A stretch of DNA of 64,000 bases from Protonemura montana. Lineage: Eukaryota > Arthropoda > Insecta > Plecoptera > Nemouridae. The position numbers were made by a program, and so were the translations under genes. Location of the stretch: the NCBI GenBank assembly GCA_947568835.1, contig OX387602.1, forward strand, positions 2,946,570-3,010,569, written 5' to 3'. Positions 1 through 14,600 of this stretch are shown here, one piece after another. Below the pieces are notes generated by a model. That model had not been told where the DNA came from. It searched no databases and worked only from the letters and a program-made list of their open reading frames with translations. Position 1 is the first letter of the stretch; the number at the start of each line of letters is the position of its first letter.

Positions 1-1962
1 ATGTTTCTACACCAGCTGCGCTATTATAATTTTGGTTACCAAACCATTTTTACTGCCATGGGATCCGTTGCAAAAAGTTCAATTAATAATTTTTCATTAA
101 AATTTCGCGGTGATTTATGGTTCGAGCGTCGCGCGTGCTTGTACACCGGGTTGGTATTCGGACACGTCTTGCGAAGCAGCGCCGCTACACGGCCGACGCC
201 GACGCCCTCGCAGCGCCGCGACGCTCGCTCTGCTGGCTGCTCTCTGCAGGCCGTCCGCGTCTGATTTACGACGTCTTGGACGTGTGCTGCCGCCACCGAC
301 GCCACGGCTAAAGCGCGAACCAAATGAACTCACGCTGCTGCACTTTGTTTTTAGCAAGCGCGTTAATTAAACGGCGGATTAAAGTTTTTTTTTCAAATTA
401 TGAGAAACAGGATTTTAAGAATGAAGTATAAGTATTTGATGAAGTTTGTTGATTTAATTATAAACAGGAATTGCAGCACGTTTGGTAATGTTGAGAAGCA
501 TCAAGTTTAACTCCATGCATAATTGGTCCGCCAATTTGCCAGACTTAAATTTGCCAGTTTCTTGCTCTCCCAAACAAACCATCCAATGAAAATTGTAAAT
601 AATAGTTTATGCATCCAACGTATTTTTGAGCATTATCTCTAAAAGAAACAAATTTTCCCACAGCTAGAAAATCCACTCGAAATAAAAGCAAATAAATAAA
701 TGCACACGGGCATAAAGATCATAAAACAAACTTTAGAATGAAAATGTCAAAAATGGGTAAGAACAAAAACTAATCTCAACGATAAAAAATATTGTTTGCA
801 ATTGCGCATAAAATTGTTCGTTTGAGAATAATTACATTGCTTACGCCTGAACAGTTTGTGAAACCATTCGTCGGCCACGGGGTGCATTGCAAAACGAGTC
901 ATGCAACATGCTACCAACTATTAACGTTTTGGAACCGCTCCAATTATAGAATGCTACTTCCCATTTATTCGGAAATGCAAATTGAAAGAAAAAAGTAACG
1001 TAAGTTAGCCTCTAGACTAACGCTCTGACAAAAGAAATATGCAGTGTGCCATAGAGAATGCGTTTAGTATTCTCCGAGCGGAGACCGCGTAGGTACCTAC
1101 GTGTGCCTACCGCTCGACGCTCCAATCTGCAGAGGTCATCTTCGCCCGCGTCGGAGACAGATTACAATAACGCACACCTCGCCGCAATGCCGACTCTGCG
1201 CATGACCACCTGGTCACAGCGTGGACGGCGTCGTCAGCGAAACCGACGCTGTTCCGACCTCGGCGTCGGCAGCGTCGTCTGCGTGTCTTAGATTAAACGC
1301 AGTGTAAAAAAAAAAAATCAGGTCTGGTTTCGAACATGTTTCGAAGATGTAATCTGTACCCGAAAGAAAGGACCGACGCCGGCTAATCAATCTAAAACTT
1401 GAGACATTTTTAGCGACATTTTTTTGTTTTAGCTCACAGACTGACAACTGAAAATAATGTAATAAGAGTCTGCATGCAGAATGGAATTGGATACGTTTTC
1501 ATTGCAGTCTTTTCATTCTTCCTTTGATCCTGTTCTAACTAAGTCACTTCTCAAGAACTATCCCAGGACTTATTACAAAATGAAGAAGCACTGCGATATT
1601 ACGTTTCCTACTTTATCGCAAACTACTTAACATTCTTCTACATTTTGCCTTTATTAAGTATACTCAAACTTTTCAATAGCACAAAAAAACTGATTTTATT
1701 TTGTCTCATTTTTTCACCTCGGATGCTACTTTGCGACTCCATTTCGTTCTCATTTCGCGTTTTTTTTCTTGAAAACAAAAACAAAAATCGTGCATTTGAA
1801 GTCACGGCTATAGCGAAGTGACGATACTTTAGTAGTCTGCTAATTGCTTCGATCAAGGACGCCGTGGCGTATTGTTGTCGCGGCGGTGTACGATGAAAGA
1901 GTTTGTGATACGGAACAAGTGACTCGTGGTCAAGTCACGGTGGAATGCGAGTAGCTGTCACC

Positions 1963-2020
1963 GACCATTGCACTTGACTTGAGGACCATTGCACTCTCCA
2001 GTCAAAGAGAGTGTCCTGAG
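1963..2020 (+). repeat. 21-bp direct repeat and adjoining hairpin
   Basis: GACCATTGCACT occurs at 1963 and 1984. The second copy opens an imperfect hairpin in which ACTCTC pairs with GAGAGT around a short loop, and GGAC pairs with GTCC further out. Confidence 0.55.
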
Positions 2021-2142
2021 GATTTTTGTGGTCAGAACAAGGACAGCCGCTGTACCAGGTGGCCGGGACAATACGGGGAATGCATGGAGACTACTCACAA
2101 ATAAATCATTTGTCAAAGAAGAAGATATCGTATATGCCACCA

Positions 2143-2183
2143 TGATGCTAGTGTGGTGCTAGCATAGTGGTGCTAGCAAGGTG
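2143..2183 (+). repeat. GTGCTAGC short tandem repeat
   Basis: Three imperfect units of GTGGTGCTAGCA type with internal GCTAGC palindromes. Confidence 0.65.
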
Positions 2184-2916
2184 GATTGTTTGAATAAAAA
2201 TGCCAATTTTAAATAATGATGTGAATTAACCTATATTGTAATATTATACCAACTGAAAAGGGTGATGAATTTGTTACCATCTCTTAAGTAGGTACATTAG
2301 TATAAATATTGAAAACTACAAAAAGAACGTCAGGTTGTATGGCGCCGACCACACAGCGGTTTTTAGTGAACATGGTGTACTTACGACTTATTTTCAGTGT
2401 TATCTTTCCTTGCTTGGAGTAAGAAAGGTCTCATTTTGTGCTGCGCAGTTTTTTGTAAAACCTGGTCCTCTTATTTGGTTTCATAGATGAAATGTTTGAT
2501 TTGAAACAGAAATATCACCAAAACAGCAATGACATCTCGTTCATGCTCGTTCCTGAATCTTTAGCAATAATATTTCATCAGGCTGGGAGAAATCTTTCTA
2601 TATTAATTAAATACTTTAATATATTATTTAGTTATAAAGTTATTAGTTATTGGAAAACCATAGCTTTCTTTGTGCTAAACATTATTCTACAAAAGCTGAC
2701 CATTTCTTTGTTCTTTTTTGGAAATTATTTTTTTGGACCTATTCACTGAAATTAAATAATTTTCCCAAAATGAGTAAATTGACCCAAAGATATTTTCACC
2801 GTTGTGTTCTACGTAGCAGTATCAAGTGCACTTCTGGTCTTTGCCAGAAGTCCCAATTAATTAAGAACTCCTACTTCGAGGCTTGACATAAAGTCATTTC
2901 CATGGAAATGAAAATA

Positions 2917-2933
2917 CCCCCCCCCCCCCCCCC
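2917..2933 (+). repeat. Poly-C run, 17 bases
   Basis: Uninterrupted C homopolymer, one of seven C or G runs of 10-19 bases in the window. Confidence 0.95.
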
Positions 2934-5900
2934 ACCCTTGGCCAATGAACCAATTTCACTCTCAAAATGTAACTGACATCGAACGCAACCCGCAACACAA
3001 AATAAATATGCAACCCGCAAAACAAACTACAGACTGGCACCTCCACTGAAAACACGTACAAGTACCGTCGGAGACAAGGTTTTCAAAAATGAGGATCACG
3101 AGAAAATTATCTCCAGACCCAGACTGTACACATTTGAAAACAAAACATGAGTATGTTAAGATGTTTTCCACGTGGCGTGCTTATTTTCAAGTCGAGGAAC
3201 ATTGTTCGTGAGCGGCGCTCGTCTGTGGTGTGAGCATCTTACCGTTGTGTCAGGAGACACGTTGAAACTGGAAAGAAACTTTGCGAATCACTTTCCCTTC
3301 TGTCCCTATAACGTAACTTCAAATCAGCTTCAGCGTAAGAGCTAAAAGTGCGAGGCAGGCGGTGGGCCCAGCAGGGACAAAAATTCGGCGCTCTGATTTG
3401 ATTTTCTTTTCGACATGTTGTATCGCAGGGAAAATGGCAACAATAAAATTCCTGCACGTTCCACAGTGTAATGAGAACGCCTTTTGTAAATTACTTTAAA
3501 TGAAATAAATTGTATGACGAAGCTGCCAGACTCGAGTCACGTGACTTCGTCAGGCATGTGGGACTAATTTACTCTAGTAAACGAAATGAAAACTCCCAAC
3601 TTTTGCGTTGGGTACGTTGTAATGGTTGTATAAGCAAGGCGAAATTGTACCAAACTGACTGGCTAAGCAGTCTTGCCAGAGTATACAAGAAGTTACCTGG
3701 CATATGAAGAGGTGTTGTATATACCTACGCTGACTGCCGTGAATTAACACAGGATTGTCGACATTCTCACCTGGGATGTACGTGTCGCACATAACGTCGG
3801 TTTACTCGGTCTAGTACCCTATCTACCTAGGAGACGGCGATGATTATCAAACCAAGAATAACGACAGACAAAAGGAACGAAATTTGAATCTGACAAGTAT
3901 ACTTCACAAAGTTTTCTCGTTTAAATGCAACGTGTTTGTTTTTCATTGTCTCTATCATAATGATATTTGCGGAGCGCGGCGTTTTTCTCGGCTCGAGTCT
4001 TGTAAAAACAGAGTTACAATGAGATGCATGCACTAATGACGGGCGAGGCGGAAGACGCTCTGTCTTCGAAGACGGTACACTCAAAGTCTGGACTCGTGAA
4101 ATGCAGGTCAGATGTCTGAGAAGCTCGAAGTCTGTGTCACCTTGATTTACCTACTCTGAAACGAAGCAGTCTTGTTAATGGAGATTGTTGGTTTATTAAC
4201 AAACTTATATTGACGACACATAGTTGTCCATTCAGAATCTCTGATACATTATGAACATACCTGTAATAAGAATTCAGAGACTTTCAAGTAAAGCGGTTTA
4301 ATTTTTATCGTTTGTTTGACTGTTAAAATTGCAAACTCACGTTTTGTTTTTACAATTACAACACAGATTTCATGTCCCCCTAGATAATATGTTTAAAGAG
4401 GGAGAGTTGGGCAAAGGACGCAGGGTGTTTTCTCGTCGTGTCGGTCGTGAATTCTTCAGCGTAGGTTCATTATTGAATCCACCCTAAGACAAGAAGCGAA
4501 ACAAGGGGACGTGGCACAGCTAGCGCCGTGGCGTGCCATGCGACGGCTAGGGGAAGCTCGACCACGGAATGCCATGAAATTACATCCCAGCTTTGCCGGC
4601 TCTGGCTGATAGCAGTTGTTATACGTTCGGAGGTGTACGGACAAAAAAGGCAGTAATAAAACAAGCCACCGGCTGAATTGGAATTAGGGATGGTCTTTGG
4701 AGGGAGCAAGAAGTGCAAACTTTGACTTGTGCCGTGAGTTTGAAGTATTAGTAGTTCCTGAACTGAACTGCCTTGGCACAGTCGGCAATAAACCAGTCTC
4801 ACTCTGACACTTTCCTGAGTTATGCGGTGCAATGAGAGGGAAGAAAAATTGCCGGCACGAGCAAAAAAGACTAGAAAGTCTGATGACTTGGTTATAAATA
4901 AATACTTTTCGCGAGGGTTGGCGGCTTTTTCGCTCGGTTTACATTGATTTGCTTTTGCGATGAGTGCGCGCATATCACCGATCACGGGAAACAAAGAGGT
5001 CGCGCGAAGGTGTGTGACGACCCGGGAAGGGGATGAATGATAAATCATCAAGAAATGCACATGACACATGGATTGTGCGAATTTCAATAGGCGATGTGAT
5101 GTTCCTTGATTACATCCGCGGTAGGGTTACAATAAACTTCGCTCACCGCCGCCACCGCCGCCTTTTTATTACCGTCGCGGCGAATGAGTTATTTCCCCTA
5201 CTCGCAAATCGATTACACTTTCGCAGACCTGCTAACCAAAAGTTTCTTTATGCTGAGCTCGGAGAGTCAATGATCAGAATTAAAGAAAAAGAAGATTTGA
5301 GCAGAAGAAACGGCCGATTTCTCGCTATTATTCTCGTGGATGCGCTCTAAATAGCCCACCTCCAACTGTCAGACCACGATAATAAATCAAGGAGAAAAGT
5401 TTCCGACATTCGGGAAGAATGCCAATTTTGTACTTTTTTTAATGTCTCAATTGCACTCCCGAAAAGATACCAATCGTTTGAACGCCAATGCCCTGCTGCG
5501 CGAAGTTGTAAACCTTAAACCGCCGCCGCCGCCGCAACAAATCTGAGCTCTCGTTAAGAGCAATTTGGCAGCGCATTATGCAATCTACCGAATGACTGCT
5601 TGGGGGAGCTGCAAAAAGTTGCCCTTTTGCCCGCGCACGGTCCGCCAGTACAAGATGGCGGGGCGAGCCGGGCCGGCCAAGATGTCAGACTTTGGAGGAA
5701 ATGAGGGACGCAGGAGAAGTTGATGGCGCGGAACAGCGCGCGGTCGTGCCTTGCCCGAACCATTTGTCAAACTCGCGCTGCCGCTGCCGCCGCCGCAAAG
5801 CGCCAACGTCGGGCGCTGGTGCAGCCGGTGCCGGCACAAGCAGCGCCAGCAAAGCCGACCACAAAGTTTTTTTTTTACATCAGTCGCCGATCTCAATGAA

Positions 5901-6521
5901 CTTTGGCCTTACTTGATCTTTGTGTGCTTGATTGACGACGACGAGCTACCAAAGAAAATCTGTTCAAAAGCGGCAGACAGGTCGCATTCTGTGCTAGTCT
6001 GATTCACTCAGCTGAATAGGCTTCACTCGACAACAGGGTACATCGGATAGCGATATGTGCAGAAGACGGATAGATTGTGGGTTCAGCATTTATAATCCGA
6101 GTCCACACTACAGAGGCCGCTTTCGGCGAAGAAACCTTTATCAATCGAATCTGAATAATGACACGGTGGAGGCTTTGGAAACTTTGCAAATGTCCAGCTG
6201 AACTGAAGCATCTTCTGGAAATAACTTGCAGAGCACAGCCTTTCATGACAAGTAACAACATCCAGCCTCGAGCAGATTTTCCAACGAGTAGCACAGTACT
6301 TCACATGTCAGTACTTTTCTGCAGTTATGCACCACTGCATAGTCATAGTAGACAGAATGCTCAGTGCAGCTTATGAAATGCATGTCAGTTTTTAGCATCG
6401 ATGCAAATATTATTGATATTATGAGGGGCCAATGGGACAGTTCCAGTTCGAAGCGCACCGTCCAGAGCGCGGTTAACCAAAGCGTTATTGTTGCTGATGC
6501 TCTATAAATTACCCGGGTGGA

Positions 6522-6540
6522 GGGGGGGGGGGGGGGGGGG
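6522..6540 (+). repeat. Poly-G run, 19 bases
   Basis: Uninterrupted G homopolymer, the longest in the window and the only long G run on this strand. It can form a G-quadruplex. Confidence 0.95.
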
Positions 6541-9500
6541 TCGACAGGACCACAATCAGGCGGACGCCATACATCATGTGCTGATGTTGCAATTGTTTGC
6601 TAATGCTTTACTTGTACCGAGTAATCCGCGATCAACAAACTGCCTCGTTAATGAAACGGCTGCTAAACGATCTTTATCTTGCGCGCCCAGCCGCTTGTTG
6701 ATAACTATTCAAAACAAGCCATTTAAAATTTAAATGTTCCTTAACGCCAAAAAATTTGAATTAATTTAGCATAAATTACGGAAGAGAGTTTTTTGTTTTG
6801 TTTTGTTTAGTATTAATGCAATTCATTTGGCGCCGGGAGACGAATAAAGCCATCAGCGTTTGGAATGCATGTCACGCCATCAACTGCATCGGCCGCTTGC
6901 TTTGAATGGTGCATCAGCTAATTCACCGAGCGAGTCAATGCAGTCTGGTCGGACAGTCCGGTACAGAGCAATCATTCGAATTCACTTACCCGCGGTGTCC
7001 GACTGGCCGCGGTACACAGCTGCACCACCGCCGAATTCATAATTCTCCCAACCGCTGAATTATTCCTAGGGCTCACGGCGCCCTTTGCACACTCTTGCTT
7101 TCTCCCGACCCCCCCCCCCACGTTTCGCGTCTTGCGCAACACGTGGATAGCCCTTACTTTCGCCCTTTACTTGTCATAATTACGATGATTAAGTTTTGAA
7201 ATAGACCCAGTTCTTAAGTTAACGATCGCAATAACTTAGCAGACTTGCAAACTTTTTCAATCAGACCCAATGGAAATGCCTGCTGTGTTAATAATGAAGT
7301 AGCCATATACTCGCACAGCAAAGCAGGGCCCAATTACTTTGCAAAGGGCACCGTGTATAAAATAACGCGCACCGTTTTAAATAATTTGCTTTTCAATTTC
7401 CCTCCTCGCTGTTGTATAGCCACGAGCATAGCAAGTTCATAAGTTAGATAGATATTCATCAAATAATTTTCAATGAATAACCTCGACCTTTTGATAGTTT
7501 TAATGAGTATTGTATTAAATAAAGCGATTGAAGAAGGCTGTAATTTATTTTCATGCAATGTCGAAGTCAGCGGCGAGATTTTGATAGATTATTAATGTTG
7601 ATGCTGAGAGCATTATTTAACACCCTAGTCGATATTTCTTGACACTCGCGGCCTGAAGCAGCGAGCGCGATGACTGACACTGGATAAATATTCAACAGGC
7701 CGGGGAATTCACGGAGAAAGGTTTTGTTAGCTGCTGAGCAAAAATATCACTATATTCAATCATTTGAAGCGAGAGGAAAGGTGTAAGGCGAGGTGGGACC
7801 ACGTTTAGTTGATGCCGGTTGACGACTGGAGGTGCCGAAGCACCGGATGGTCTCAGTGCTTGGACCTTAGAGAAAGAAATGGGTTTGTTTGGACCATAAG
7901 TCGAACTATAAGTATCCCTAGAATTTTCCAACGCTAGTTGCAAGATGAGATCTAGTGCAATCTTCTATAATAACTTTATGATAATAAACAAACTACCAGC
8001 AAAGTTGTACGGTCATTAAATATGTGCAATTACTAATTAATATCAGACATACTCCATATTTCTTACATAAACGCTTGAAAAATGATGGCGTATTGAGATC
8101 TGGGTAGAGATATTTCAGGTACTCGACATAAAATAATGAAAGAGCGTGCAATCGCCAGAGGATTTATTATCCATCCGACGATTGGTTATTTAATGACTTG
8201 GTCTCGCCAGTTTTATCGTTTGTTCGAAAAAATCCATTTCGATATTAAAGTGTTTCTGAAAATAGTAACTTTAGATGTGCAATGTGGTCCCATAAACGTT
8301 GCGGGCATTCTCCAGCCAGCTAGATGCATTGGTTCAAATCCTCCCTTATGTTCCTCTAGAACGAGCTATAGGCGTATTTGTTTGTTTTGTTATCAAATTT
8401 TAACGGTTCACGTCGTACATTTGTGAGCTGGTATACCTGAGATCATTTCGAACAATGTCTTCTGATGGTGTAATGATCCTCGGGAAGCGTACATTTATTT
8501 TCTGCTGCAAGAATGAGATAGAATGTCTTTTATGTTAATCAAAGAAATACACTGGCACGTACTCGGAGGTATTGTCAAAAGGGAAAACTTGCAGAGGTTG
8601 GTATTTTAGATCCTTGCGGAAGGTATAACGTTTACAGAATTATCTCTCGTGCTTAGCATATTTAACCTATTTCAGCGCGGTGATTGTATTCTCTAGCCGA
8701 AAGTATTGGCTAAGAGAAGAATTAGGGAGACGCTTTTTTTATATTATTCCATTAAACTAAAGTTATAATTGGATGGAAATTTTGGTTTGTGGGGGCGCGT
8801 TGCACCTCGGCTTGTCGGTGGCCAGACAGCCCACAAAGTGGTGAAAGCCCATCCCTTATCAAGCCGCGTGATCATATTCTAGCTTTCCTCCATAAAGTGC
8901 GTTAAGAGAGATTAACCAAGTTTCGGCTTGGGATTTGTTGGTGAAATTGTGATTGTGAGAAAATTTTTTCGTGCAGAAACGAGATTGTATCGAAAAAATT
9001 AAAGCCCCAAGAAATGTAGCAATGGAAATCCGCAAATCTGTGATCTCGGTTCCTATTTCGAATCATTCTCGGCTAGATTTAATTTTGATGTGATTTCCAT
9101 GTTGCACACTTTTGGTTTTGTAAATCTCTTGACTTATGGGGCCGAAGCCCAAACCCCCAGGCCCTTTGTCACCTGAAAGTCAAAGGGTTTCAAATTCCGG
9201 ATCAATTACGCTAGTTGACTGTGTATTTTCTGTTTATAAACGTAAATACAAACACGAATATGATTTCTCGCGAAGCCTCCGATCAAAGACTTGAAAGTGG
9301 AGCATTTCAAGTAACAAATATACATGCGAATATGATTCGGAAAAACTCGGTGCTGAAGATCTATGTCCATACCTAGATTTCAAGTCATTTAAAAAAAAAA
9401 CCTCGCCTCGTTTTAGAAAGAACAAACTGCACCTTTTCCTCTTGTTCTAAGCTAGATTTTTCTATGAGCTACATTTTGAGCGAGCGAGTGGTGTAATATC

Positions 9501-10980
9501 TCTTCGCTGCATCAGGCTTCTTTGTTCTGATGTGTATCTTTAGTACCTACCATTTCGGACATTTTGTTCGCTCCGTAGTTCGCATGGCCCGAAAGCAAAC
9601 TGAAAACAAAATCTTAAACAAAAAACGAAATCGCTTGATGATAACGAATCGAATGCGATAGAGAAGCCATTTTATACCTTTATATGTTGAATCACTTCCA
9701 CGACTCGGCAAATATTGTACCGTCTAACCGTGCAACGATATTTAACCAAACTTGAATGAGAAATATTAACATGTGTTAATCGCCTCGAGTGGCTCAAAAG
9801 ACGACACTGCTTGCAGAGTGTTTGCTTAGTGTTGTTAAATATAAAGCGCGCGGAAAACGAAAAATCCGCTCAGTGTTTACAGCGATTAAACGTGCAACCG
9901 CTCAAGAAGCTAAAACTCTGTCCACCGCTCGCATGGACGCTGCAAAATGGAGGACCCCAGGAGAACTCAGCGTTGGGGCACCTGCGGTACTCAGTACTCA
10001 GTACACAGTAATGGGATAACAAATTGAGCCAACCATTTTATTGGCCTCCGTACAACTCGACTCGTTCCTTTGGTGTACGCTAGAGTGAGCTGCTGTGCGC
10101 CTACACAGAAAGCTACATAGAGCTATTAGCATATTTTGCTTACTACATAACCTAGCATTTATGTACCTAACTTCACAGCAACGTGACGTCACCACGGGAA
10201 ATAATATTTATGTAACGCAAGTAATAGTAATTGGGCAATAATGGCTCTTGAAGCTGAATTCCCTCTTGAGAAATAATGATCCTCCCGATTTTTATAATTG
10301 GCGAGCGATTACAATATCGCTGACTACACGCTGATCTCCACTCGTTATTATATGCGTTACACATGACAACAAAAATATGATTTTGAGGGCTCTTCAATAG
10401 CAATTATATTTTCTGGCTTAACAAACGTTTCACTGTCATGTTATTGTGGATTATGAAATTGATGTTTAGTCGAATTCGCAATGAGAATGGGGGAAATAGA
10501 CCGGGCGAGCGTTTCGGGATGGTCTGCTTTGAAGAATGACGGTACTGGGATGAGTTACTTTTGAGTCGGCAACGAAAAACATCCCATTTTAATTTGTCGC
10601 CGAGAGTAACCGTAAAATGTGTTCCTCTGCGGTTCGTTGCCGGGCGCAGCGAAGATGAAAAGGAGCACGAAAATCAGGAGAATCAATAGACGTCGGATGA
10701 GGAAGAGAGATAGAGAGAGCGGAACGTAGTACATACCTCAAAGAGGATACTAACGAGGATGTAAAGTGAATCATCGGACGCAACAATTGCTCTTATAATA
10801 CGACATGGTGCATGTACAGTTGAATGGAAATCCAGAATAAAAAGGAAATGTTGCATGCGCTAAAAATAAAGAAGAAAACTCACGAAATGAGTTTAACGAC
10901 AAAGGGAAATGAGAACAGAGAGTGATGAACAGATGTTTTCAAAGTATGAGACGGTCGAGACAAAAGTAAGGGATTAATTA
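6541..10980. other. Gene-free AT-rich stretch
   Basis: Nothing coding is seen. There is a C11 run at 7109-7119. A weak inverted repeat (CCCTTTG / CAAAGGG) lies near 9160-9190, and GTACTCAGTACTCAGTAC at about 9986 is a short repeat. Confidence 0.55.
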
Positions 10981-10989
10981 GTTTCGCTA

Positions 10990-11400
10990 TCGCGTCGGGA
11001 TGGGCATATCCGTGGCGGGCACCGAACGTTGGCCGCTGTCCGCCACGCCGAAGGATTTGCAGCTCGTCTGGCTCTCGGTGCGCTGAAAAAAACCACTCAA
11101 CCAGCCGGCGGTTTCAACGAAGGAGAAAACTACTTTACAGTGGCATTAAAAACAAATAAGCTCCACCTGAGACCGGCGGCCGCGCGGTGCCCTCTCCCTC
11201 CCTTGTTGCCGCTCGGTCCTGGACCTCTGTGTCACCCCCGACAACCGCGAGACCACCCCCGCACCCATATACACACACCCACGCACCCCGAGCAGCACAC
11301 ACACACACACACACACACGTGCGTGGATATCGCAGCGCCCAGCTCTGCTTGTAATCTTGTAAACCGAGGTTCGCGCGGTGAATACCAATCAGTGGATTAG
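10990..11400. other. CpG-rich patch with a CA microsatellite
   Basis: A locally GC-rich, CpG-rich segment ending in the CA run at 11296-11318. It could mark a promoter or first exon, but there is no splice or protein evidence. Confidence 0.35.
11296..11318 (+). repeat. (CA)n microsatellite
   Basis: About eleven uninterrupted CA units. Confidence 0.95.
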
Positions 11401-14000
11401 TATTTTTCTCTCGACTGAATCGTAAGCGGTGACGAGCTGTCCACAGATGTTATGCGCTCGGAAATTTGCTAAAACTGCTGGCGGAAGCAATATTATTATC
11501 ATGTGGCTCCCGAACTTCTAAACACCACAATTTTAATTAAAAATACCGTACTTCATCACGCCGCTATAGATATACGGACAGATATGGTGGTAGTGCTTTG
11601 TTCGTTGATATTTCGGCGAGAAATAAGGAAAATGGAAAATGGTTGGAGCTCGAATAATCTGGCAAAGGTCGTGATCCTTCGGCGAAAGACGAGCAAATCT
11701 GTTTCTAAATCAAATCCTGCATGCAGCTGTGTACTTTTAAAATACATACATTTCCCTGTTTCGATTTACCCTTACCATAAGCTAACTCTTTCGAGATTTT
11801 GGTTGTAATAAAATCACTCTAAACGTATTTAACGTAAGAAGGTTATAGGGAAGCAGAAACTTGAGTGTGCGTTCAGTGTGAGAGATAGAGAGGTCGTATT
11901 AGTGAACTTTGAGGGAACTTTACAAGAATCAAGAAGCAAAAGTGGAGCTTTATGCTGGCGCGCGGGAAGACGTCCCCGAAGAAGGAGAAGAGTGGAGTCC
12001 ACGAAAGACGCAGTGTTCCTGTAATTGGCTCTTGTTCCTGAGGGAGGAATGGTCACCAGATCAGACCAATGTCCTCCCAGTCGCTAGGCCCAACTTGGTG
12101 CGTCAGGGCAGAAAGAATGTAAAGAAGGCCGGTCCTAGGGAATCGGTCGATAGAGAAAACTTGGCCGGATAGGACAAAAACGAAGCGGACTGGTTTTCTA
12201 TCTATAACCAACGGACAGCTAGTGGATTGGAATCGAGCAAGTTTCATGGGTTTTCAATGGATTTCTTAAATCAAAGAGTTTCCTGTGTCTCCATGAAATC
12301 TTTCCTCTATTATCTGCGCATCTCGCCGGCCATCGCAGTGGAAGACCGCTTGCTCTCAGACCCGTGTTTCCTCGCAGAGAGCAGGACGGCATTTCCTTTT
12401 GACCCAAATAACGATAAACTATTATCGGGAAATGAATTTGTAGTAAAAATAACATTACTTTGAAATCATTGTAAGCTTGTAATTTTGTAGAAGAAGAAGA
12501 AGAAGAAGAAGATGAAGAAGAAGAAAACATAAACTCGCTGGGAGCGGAATAGACGTATTTTACGCTTATTGCTTTCGCACTGGGATATTGTAGTGTTATT
12601 TGAGATCTTCCTGACGAGTCGTTAACGATCGCCAGGAGGAGCAATCTTTTGTCCGACGGCTCGCTGGACCCCGAGGACGAGCCCTGAGGCCGTAATTGGG
12701 GAAAATCAGCGGAACAACTGCCCATTAAATCGAAATAAAGAAAGAACGATTACAGCAGATCCCTCAAACTTTGATACTGAAGATTCCGTTTTTTCGATTA
12801 TAAAAAAAAGGATATTTCGGAAAATCACCGGAGAGGAAGCAAGCAAGCGTTGTGGGCTTCCACAGCTCAGGGATCAGTCTTCAGCTGGGGGGCGTCGTAA
12901 AGAAATATTACGACCCCGTCCGCCGTCCGCCAGCCGAACTTATTCTTTGGATAGAGATGCTGACTAAAAGTTCATACAAAAACGATTGGAAAGTTTCCTC
13001 CGTAACTCACGTTCAGCATTTCTGAAAACTTTAAATGATTGACTCTGTAATATTGTAACGGTTGCAAATATATTCGAGTTGCTGTTATTCTTTGGAATGA
13101 ACTAAAGTAGTTTGTTATAGAATATTCTTACAGTGCATTATTTTATCTAGGGGTTGGTTGAGTTGAGAGATTGTTCCGGGGTAGTGAATAATGGCTAGAG
13201 CGGCGGAATAAGCCATAGGGTGTAACTGCTATACATAACAATCTAGCCCGCGTATTTATGTACTTGCAGACAGTTTGTGTACGAGTAAAATAATGCTTTC
13301 TCAGCAAAATGACTATGTAGAAACCTCACAATAAACGGATCGTCTATTTCACTGCAAATTTAACTCATTACGGCATCATCATATAATTTCATGGATTCAA
13401 CTCGGTCTACCCATTGGGTCCGCCCCTGCTGCGCGTTCTGCAACCGCAACAAATGAACTTTGATGTTGCAGAACGTGAACATCGGGGAGCTCGAACTAAT
13501 CAGAAGTGGCGCGCTCTGTTAGCCGGGATTTAGAAAGTATAGAAACGGGAAAGCATGGCTCGCTTCCGGTCCGCCGCCATTTCCAAAAAGAGCGTGAACT
13601 GAAAAATAAATTAAATTGGTAAAGTGGAGGCATAGATCAAATAAAAACATATTCTGAAAAAACCTTCCCTTCCGCCTCGAAACTCGCATGAAATATGAAC
13701 GAGAGCGTTTGCTAGCGACGCACACAAGACTTCGCAGCGTCGGCAATTGGAGCGAGGCCGAGAGGAATAATAATGTTTCGAGATAACTTGCTAATGAAAT
13801 TGAAATTCACACTTAATTCACTTACAAAACTCGACTGTTTCCAAAATAATCCGAGTTGAATCTTTGCTGATGTCTGAGGATGTTTAGCAAATTCGATGCC
13901 TGCCGCTGCTCGGCGAATTCCTGCGCTCGCACCCCACCGCATTCTACCAGCATCGTCACGTGTGAAGTAGACGTCATTTTGTTTTGCATGTTCCGGTCTG
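11401..14000. other. Gene-free stretch
   Basis: Contains the GAA repeat at 12490-12525. No coding or RNA signal is recognised. Confidence 0.5.
12490..12525 (+). repeat. (GAA)n microsatellite
   Basis: About twelve GAA units with one GAT interruption. Confidence 0.95.
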
Positions 14001-14563
14001 GCGTGAGACAAGTTGTTAGCGTCCTACCGTTCTTGCACTCCCCTTGTCCCCCCTGTTCCTGTTCCTGCTCCTGCCCCTTGCCCCCTGCCCCTTCCAACCC
14101 GTTCCCTCTGGCTCCCGGACTAACCTTGTAACGTGTCCCGCCTAACCCGATAGATTCTTCACCGATCATCCATGTCCTCCATGAAAATATAATAAAAAAC
14201 ACTTCAACGTGATCCATATTGCTTGACGCTCAATTTGATGGATAGCGTCATATGACAGTGTCAAGAAAGGCGAAAGAAAAAAAAATCGAAGGGAGCTCCC
14301 ACATCCATCAACAAATTTGCTCTAACATGTTTCAGCGGCAATTCCGTATGAAATTACAGCGCGTGCTCCTGACATATTCATGTCAACGTTTTTATGCTCC
14401 ACTATTCCGACATTTTATCGCGTGGTTTATTAAGCTAGCTGACCGAATTCTCGCTCGCAATGCTGGCATCTCTCTAATTTAATAATTGCCTTGTAATTCA
14501 ACTGAAGGAAGATGGCACAAGATAGCGAGCGACTCACAAAGGTTCGGAGCCTGTTCGGACATC

Positions 14564-14600
14564 CGACGCCGACGCCGACGCCAACGCCGACGCCGACGCC
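14564..14600 (+). repeat. (GACGCC)n hexamer microsatellite
   Basis: About six units, one with a single-base change. Confidence 0.95.

Larger units (their letters stand above)
1..6480. other. Gene-free stretch with two CpG-rich patches
   Basis: Short CpG-rich patches lie at about 120-310 and 1050-1290, each with GACGCC/GGCGTC-type units. Between them the DNA is AT-rich. Small repeats occur at 1963-1995 (21-bp period) and 2143-2183, with a C17 run at 2917-2933. The longest open frame (4470-5087, minus) shows no family features. I see no gene. Confidence 0.6.

Noticed and set aside
4470..5087. 205-codon minus-strand frame
   Set aside because: No signal peptide, domain or repeated motif, no convincing splice context, and mixed composition like its surroundings. 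Probably chance.
8325..8345. GGTTCAAATCC resembling a tRNA B box
   Set aside because: No matching A box, anticodon stem or acceptor stem upstream.
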